The notes under the pieces were generated by a model, which saw nothing but the letters and a program-made list of their open reading frames with translations, did no database searches and was not told the DNA's origin. From Pseudomonadota bacterium (GTDB lineage Bacteria; Pseudomonadota; Gammaproteobacteria; Steroidobacterales; Steroidobacteraceae), in assembly GCA_021850555.1 (NCBI GenBank), contig JAJZLX010000793.1, forward strand, positions 1 through 10,991: a stretch of DNA of 10,991 bases. Direction: 5' to 3'. The position numbers and the translations under genes are program-made. The first letter of the stretch is position 1. Each line of letters begins with the position of its first letter. Positions 8,108 through 10,991 of this stretch are shown in pieces.

Positions 8108-9673
8108 CTACAGCCGCATCGCCTCGGGCGCCCCGCCCGCGGTCGCCAGCCGATTGACCGATACCGGACGGGCCCGACTCGAAGCCGGATGGTGACTCAC
8201 CAGCCAGGTATCGAACTCGCCGGCTCTGCGAGCCGCGATGCCGAAGAGCAGATTGACTCGGCCTGCGCCGACGGATTGGGCGTGATTGATGCGCTCGTCA
8301 CACACGACGAAGTAGCTCTCTCGGCTCGTGGCGCCTGCGAAGGCGCCTTCGCAGGCCAGCGTCTCGAGGAACGAGCCGACCAGCGCGCCAGCTCTCGCCC
8401 AAGTAGCCGGGGCGTTCTGCTCGAGCAGCACCCAGCGCGTGCCGCGCTCGATGCTGGCGGCGATCCGCAACCCCAGGCGCCTTGCCGACAAATAGGCCCA
8501 ATCGGGCGAGCCGCCCCCCGCGGCCAGCGTGCGCGCGCTGAAGGCCGGGCGGCCCGCTTCTCTGGATGCAACGAGGCCATTGATTCCCGCCTGAACCAGG
8601 CGCAGTCGCTGCGAATCCGAGACATCGACGGCCGGATGCAGTCCCGGGCGCAACAGCCATTCTGCTTCGGCGGCGCCGAAGGGATGGAGCTCCTCGGCGC
8701 GCGAAAGGAGCCCCGCCGCCACCCCGCAGGGTGCGAACGTCTCTTCCCGGCCGCGCAACAGATCTTGGGTGCGCACTCTCGGGTAGAACATCACGGCGTT
8801 GTCGCTACGGAACGGCCACGTCCGGATCCCCTCGATCACCTCCTGTGCGCTCGTCCAGCCCGAGGGGGGATCGACGATCAACAGTGCGTGTCTCTCGCGG
8901 CACAGCCGTGCCGCGACCAGGAGCGTCCCCAACCCGAGGTCCTGCTCGCGCGTCAGGGGCGGTATGCAAAGAAAGTCAAAGTCCTCGGCGCGCAACGCAA
9001 ACAGGCCGGTGCTCTCGCCCGCCGAGCCGATGAGGTCATAGTCCGTCAGGGGATCGCCGTCATCGCCATCGCAGTTGCAGCAGGTATAGCCGATTGCGCA
9101 CCCGACCATGCTCGAGCGATCCGGGCGCTGCGCAGGCAAGGGATCGACGACCCTCGCAAGCTGCGAGCGCAGCAGCACATCGCCGATGAAGCGCTCCGAA
9201 TCAGGCTGCATCGAGATACGCCGGAAGATCTCCTGGTCCTCGATCCGCTCGGAGCCCGCTGAGCGAACCCGCTGGATCACCAGATTGAAGCGGTCTTCCC
9301 CCGCAATCCCATCGTAATCCACCGAGGCGCGCAGATATTCCCGCGATCCGGGATGGACACCCGCAAGGCTCAGCGCCCCATCCCCGGCGGGCAACGCCAG
9401 GGTCGGGGCACGGGCACCGTTGACGACGCGGACGATGAGTGCCCTGCCCCCGCCGCTCGCGAAGAACTGCTCCACCGCGTAAGACAGGGTCGATGGCTGC
9501 CAGAGCCCTCCGAAGAGACGCTCGAATTCCGCGAAGCTCGCGACCGGTACAGGCCGATGCAAGGGGCCCTTGAGCGTGCGGCCCACGAAAGCGGTCACTG
9601 GAGGCTGATGCGCCATCATCGGCCCGGCGCAATCGCCGATGGGCTCAAGACCCGGCGTGCTGCCTTCGAACAC
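8108..9673 (-). CDS. Contractile tail sheath-like protein (COG3497 type), standing alone
   Basis: 521 residues from a GTG at 9673. Sheath-family landmarks run in order: TAFVGRTLKGP (27-37) and a YAVEQFFASGGGRALIVRV stretch (65-83) in the N-terminal domain; DYDLIG then STGLFALRAEDFDFLCIPP (221-239), LLIVDPPSGW (264-273) and VMFYPRVR (294-301) in the middle; and a C-terminal domain with ARTLA, DWAYLSARRLGLRIAASIERG, WVLLEQN, VGSFLETLACEGAFAGA and SYFVVCDE (380-460), the part that interlocks sheath subunits in phage tails and contractile injection systems. It is unusual in having CCNCDGDDGD (198-207) where relatives have a glycine-rich loop, and a diverged C-terminal end. An ATG pair at residues 19-20 is an alternative start. 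No tube, baseplate, spike or AAA+ gene is nearby, so whether it forms a sheath is unknown. Confidence 0.85.
   Translation of the reverse strand: MFEGSTPGLEPIGDCAGPMMAHQPPVTAFVGRTLKGPLHRPVPVASFAEFERLFGGLWQPSTLSYAVEQFFASGGGRALIVRVVNGARAPTLALPAGDGALSLAGVHPGSREYLRASVDYDGIAGEDRFNLVIQRVRSAGSERIEDQEIFRRISMQPDSERFIGDVLLRSQLARVVDPLPAQRPDRSSMVGCAIGYTCCNCDGDDGDPLTDYDLIGSAGESTGLFALRAEDFDFLCIPPLTREQDLGLGTLLVAARLCRERHALLIVDPPSGWTSAQEVIEGIRTWPFRSDNAVMFYPRVRTQDLLRGREETFAPCGVAAGLLSRAEELHPFGAAEAEWLLRPGLHPAVDVSDSQRLRLVQAGINGLVASREAGRPAFSARTLAAGGGSPDWAYLSARRLGLRIAASIERGTRWVLLEQNAPATWARAGALVGSFLETLACEGAFAGATSRESYFVVCDERINHAQSVGAGRVNLLFGIAARRAGEFDTWLVSHHPASSRARPVSVNRLATAGGAPEAMRL
8333..8356. repeat. Perfect 24-base palindrome inside the sheath-like gene
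   Basis: The arm GCCTGCGAAGGC (8333-8344) is followed directly by its exact reverse complement GCCTTCGCAGGC (8345-8356). It lies in the region coding for CEGAFAGA near the C-terminal domain. It could extrude or form a hairpin in mRNA; no function is evident. Confidence 0.85.
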
Positions 9674-9775
9674 TAGGTGACCCGTCCGACCGCAGTTGTG
9701 GTGGAGTCATGGATTGAGCGACGCATTTCGACTACCGATGCATCCCGGCTATTGTTCTTAGTTAAGCTAGAACTT

Positions 9776-9830
9776 TACCACTAGGCGCCCTGTCCTGCCT
9801 GCGAATGTGGTGAAGCTTTCGCTCGAGCGA
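9776..9830 (+). repeat. Diverged copy of the window-end repeat
   Basis: Aligned by hand to 10907-10961, this stretch matches at about 44 of 54 positions with one single-base gap on each side. Shared cores include TACC-CTAG, CCTGCGA-TGTGGT and GCTCGAGCG. The copy keeps the central palindrome, here extended to TCGCTCGAGCGA. It has the same orientation as the tandem copies 1.1 kb away. Weaker resemblance extends left (a piece near 9691-9745 and another near 9747-9775) and right (to about 9885), suggesting a decayed array. Confidence 0.7.
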
Positions 9831-9901
9831 CGCGCGTATGACTCCATAGGCGCAGTGGCCAACGCCCTTGGCGGTTACCGGAGCGGTCGACCCCGTTGCA
9901 C

Positions 9902-9931
9902 AAGAAAAACCCCGATCCGTGCGGATCGGGG
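9902..9931 (-). terminator. Intrinsic terminator of the 68-residue gene
   Basis: A perfect 9-bp stem CCCCGATCC (9910-9918) and GGATCGGGG (9923-9931) with loop GTGC. On the minus strand it is followed by TTTTTCTT (9909-9902), the U-tract of an intrinsic terminator. It lies about 98 bases past the stop of the gene at 10029-10235 and would end that transcript before the repeats and the sheath operon. On the plus strand there is no T-tract. Confidence 0.85.
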
Positions 9932-10028
9932 CGAATGCGGACCTCTACGCAGGGTATGAAGTCCGCCAGGGGGGACACGGGAGTCCGAGAATGATCCCCG
10001 CAAGAATCAGTCTCGGGCTTCCTGCTCC

Positions 10029-10235
10029 CTAATGGAGGCGTGCCCAGTGAAGAATCAATATGTCTTCCGAATCCATGTTGAAGTTCAGCGCAAGCAGCGA
10101 GCGCAGCTGGCGGACCTCCCGGGGACTCTCGAGCGGACGGTGCAGCTCCACCACCCCGCTCCACTCGTGGGCCGCTCCAGCGACCGGCGCCTTTGCGCCA
10201 CCCGTGAGAAAGTGGGTGTAGTACTTGGTAGCCAC
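10029..10235 (-). CDS. Small protein of unknown function, 68 residues
   Basis: GTG start at 10235; an in-frame TGA lies two codons upstream, so no longer form is possible. The protein opens MATKYYTHFLTGGAK, has an aromatic/turn segment HEWSGVVELHRPLESPREVR (about 23-42), and ends in a probable helix and strand, RQLRSLLALNFNMDSEDILILHWARLH. There are no cysteines, signal peptide or membrane segment. I do not recognise a family. It is judged real because its composition is protein-like (ordered hydrophobic pattern, few low-complexity runs), it is followed by a well-formed terminator in the right orientation, and it sits divergently from greB across a 97-base gap. The Shine-Dalgarno is weak. It lies between related repeats. 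Confidence 0.55.
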   Translation of the reverse strand: MATKYYTHFLTGGAKAPVAGAAHEWSGVVELHRPLESPREVRQLRSLLALNFNMDSEDILILHWARLH

Positions 10236-10319
10236 ACTTCAAGCCTATGACCGGTAAGATGAACCTTCCGTGAAGCCGTGCTCAGAACAGTCGCAATTTC
10301 GCGTCACCGGAGCAGCCAC

Positions 10320-10325
10320 TACAAT
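10320..10325 (+). promoter_or_regulatory. Possible -10 box for greB
   Basis: TACAAT lies 7 bases before the GTG at 10333. Transcription would begin at about that GTG, which has no Shine-Dalgarno close by (the nearest GGAG is some 20 bases away). This would suit leaderless translation. The -35 region is poor. Confidence 0.35.
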
Positions 10326-10332
10326 CCTTCCC

Positions 10333-10845
10333 GTGACCCGCTACCGACCACCTCCCCCGGCCTCTTCGAAGTACATCACACCCGCAGGTGCACTCAGGCT
10401 TCGTGAAGAGCTTGACCGGCTCTGGCGCATCGAGCGCCCACAGGTCACCCAGGCCGTCGCTGAAGCCGCAGCACAGGGCGACCGATCGGAGAACGCTGAG
10501 TACACCTATGGGAAACGCCGCCTGCGTGAGATCGACAGGCGAGTGCGCTACCTGCGCAAGCGTCTCGAGGGAATGACCGTGGTCGATCACCCCCCTTCGG
10601 ACCCACATCGGGTGTATTTCGGCGCGTGGGTGACGCTGGAGGCTCGGGATGGCCGAGAGGCACGCTACCGCATCGTCGGGCCCGACGAGATCGACAGCGA
10701 GCCCGGCTACATCAGCATGGATTCGCCGCTCGCACGGGTGCTGCTCGGACGCCACCTCGATGACGAAGTCACGGTCGAGCTACCGGTAGGCAACGAGCGC
10801 TTCGCCATTGTGGACATCGAATACGAGCCGACTACCGCGAGATAG
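10333..10845 (+). CDS. greB: Transcript cleavage factor GreB
   Basis: GreA/GreB factor that enters the RNA polymerase secondary channel and stimulates cleavage of backtracked RNA. From the GTG at 10333 it has 170 residues. The N-terminal coiled coil contains LREELDRLWRIERPQVTQAV, and the tip acidic motif is DRSENAEYTYGKRRLREIDR, with the D and E residues that position the catalytic magnesium. The C-terminal FKBP-like domain has YFGAWVTLE, YRIVGPDEID, YISMDSPLARVLLG and FAIVDIEYEP. LW-ERPxVT and RLREIDRRVRYLRKRLE favour GreB over GreA. The frame is open from a GTG at 10270, but the extra 21 residues are unlike the family, whereas the 10333 start gives a typical -TRYRPPP- opening. It is divergent from the 68-residue gene and is followed within 30 bases by tandem repeats. 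Confidence 0.93.
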   Translation: MTRYRPPPPASSKYITPAGALRLREELDRLWRIERPQVTQAVAEAAAQGDRSENAEYTYGKRRLREIDRRVRYLRKRLEGMTVVDHPPSDPHRVYFGAWVTLEARDGREARYRIVGPDEIDSEPGYISMDSPLARVLLGRHLDDEVTVELPVGNERFAIVDIEYEPTTAR

Positions 10846-10875
10846 CCCACTCCCTCCGGGGCGTGTGGTTGCAGC

Positions 10876-10991
10876 GGTAATGCCTTTGCTCGAGCGGAAA
10901 GATGTCTACCGCTAGACGGCCCGTTCTCCCTGCGACTGTGGTAATGCCTTTGCTCGAGCGGAAAGATGTCTACCGCTAGACGGCCCGTTCT
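10876..10991 (+). repeat. Tandem repeat, period 64 bases, cut by the window edge
   Basis: A 52-base block at 10876-10927 recurs without a single change at 10940-10991, separated by the 12 bases CCCTGCGACTGT; the second copy reaches the last base, so the array may continue. Each block begins GGTAATGCC, has the palindrome GCTCGAGC flanked by CTTT and AAAG, and ends with GTCTACCGCTAGACGGCC, in which GTCTA and TAGAC form a second small inverted repeat. AGCGGTA at 10874 is the exact reverse complement of TACCGCT at 10907-10913, so a whole unit can fold. No open frame or known element is recognised here. Confidence 0.9.

Larger units (their letters stand above)
9674..10028. other. Gene-free stretch with diverged repeats and a terminator
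   Basis: About 355 bases between the sheath-like gene and the 68-residue gene, with no convincing coding sequence. It begins with AGGTGACCC (9675-9683). From about 9690 to 9900 it holds diverged copies of the repeat that ends the window, of which 9776-9830 is the clearest. An AT-rich patch at 9748-9780 includes GTTC/GAAC and TAG/CTA arms of an imperfect hairpin and could house the promoter of the minus-strand operon. A minus-strand terminator is at 9902-9931, and a further 6-base inverted pair is GCGGAC (9937-9942) with GTCCGC (9961-9966). Confidence 0.6.

Noticed and set aside
7494..9673. Prophage remnant
   Set aside because: Only the sheath-like gene is phage-related; its neighbours are housekeeping-like, composition does not shift, and no integrase, capsid, tube or attachment repeat is visible. 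A remnant is not excluded but unsupported.
9781..10242. 153-residue minus-strand frame across the terminator and repeats
   Set aside because: It runs through a well-formed intrinsic terminator and repeat sequence, and the 68-residue frame inside the same stretch has the more protein-like composition.
10876..10991. CRISPR array
   Set aside because: The identical block is 52 bases and the spacer only 12, and just two copies are visible; CRISPR repeats are shorter with longer unique spacers. No cas genes are present.
9776..10991. Integron attC sites around a gene cassette
   Set aside because: GTCTACC and GCTAGAC resemble the outer boxes but lack the essential AAC/GTT, lie next to each other rather than at the ends of a foldable site, and the two enclosed genes point in opposite directions. 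No integrase is seen.

Overview
The window looks like chromosomal DNA from a high-GC gammaproteobacterium (roughly two-thirds GC, judged by eye). The reasons are a long PlsB-type glycerol-3-phosphate acyltransferase, a DarP/YjgA (DUF615) protein next to a divergent PmbA, class I PurE followed by PurK, and a GreB-type cleavage factor. Something like the Xanthomonadales/Nevskiales/Steroidobacter side of the class would fit, but that placement is an inference and no rRNA or tRNA is present to test it.

Layout. Positions 1-1214 (minus): pmbA, whose 3' end runs off the left edge. A short AT-rich gap carries back-to-back promoter-like hexamers. Positions 1295-4896 (plus): darP, purE, purK (4-base overlap with purE) and an ExeA/GspA-type AAA ATPase fused to a C-terminal FHA domain. 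Positions 4897-5048 form a gene-free, hairpin-rich convergent junction. Positions 5049-9673 (minus): an apparent three-gene operon read as contractile-tail-sheath homologue, small alpha/beta hydrolase, plsB, with gaps of only 35 and 21 bases. Positions 9674-10028 hold no gene but contain diverged repeat copies and a clear minus-strand terminator serving a 68-residue unknown protein (10029-10235, minus). A greB-like gene (10333-10845, plus) is divergent from it. The window ends in a 64-base-period tandem repeat (10876-10991) that must continue beyond the edge.

How the parts work together. PurE and PurK carry out consecutive steps of de novo purine synthesis. PlsB starts phospholipid synthesis. 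DarP, PmbA and GreB are housekeeping functions in ribosome assembly, peptide proteolysis and transcript cleavage. The least ordinary content is the lone sheath homologue, with no tube, baseplate, spike or AAA+ unfoldase nearby, apparently co-transcribed with a hydrolase and plsB; and the repeat family whose related copies lie in the same orientation on both sides of the 68-residue gene and greB. I did not find a complete new defence or mobile system; the sheath operon and the repeat-bounded block are the two places that deserve follow-up.
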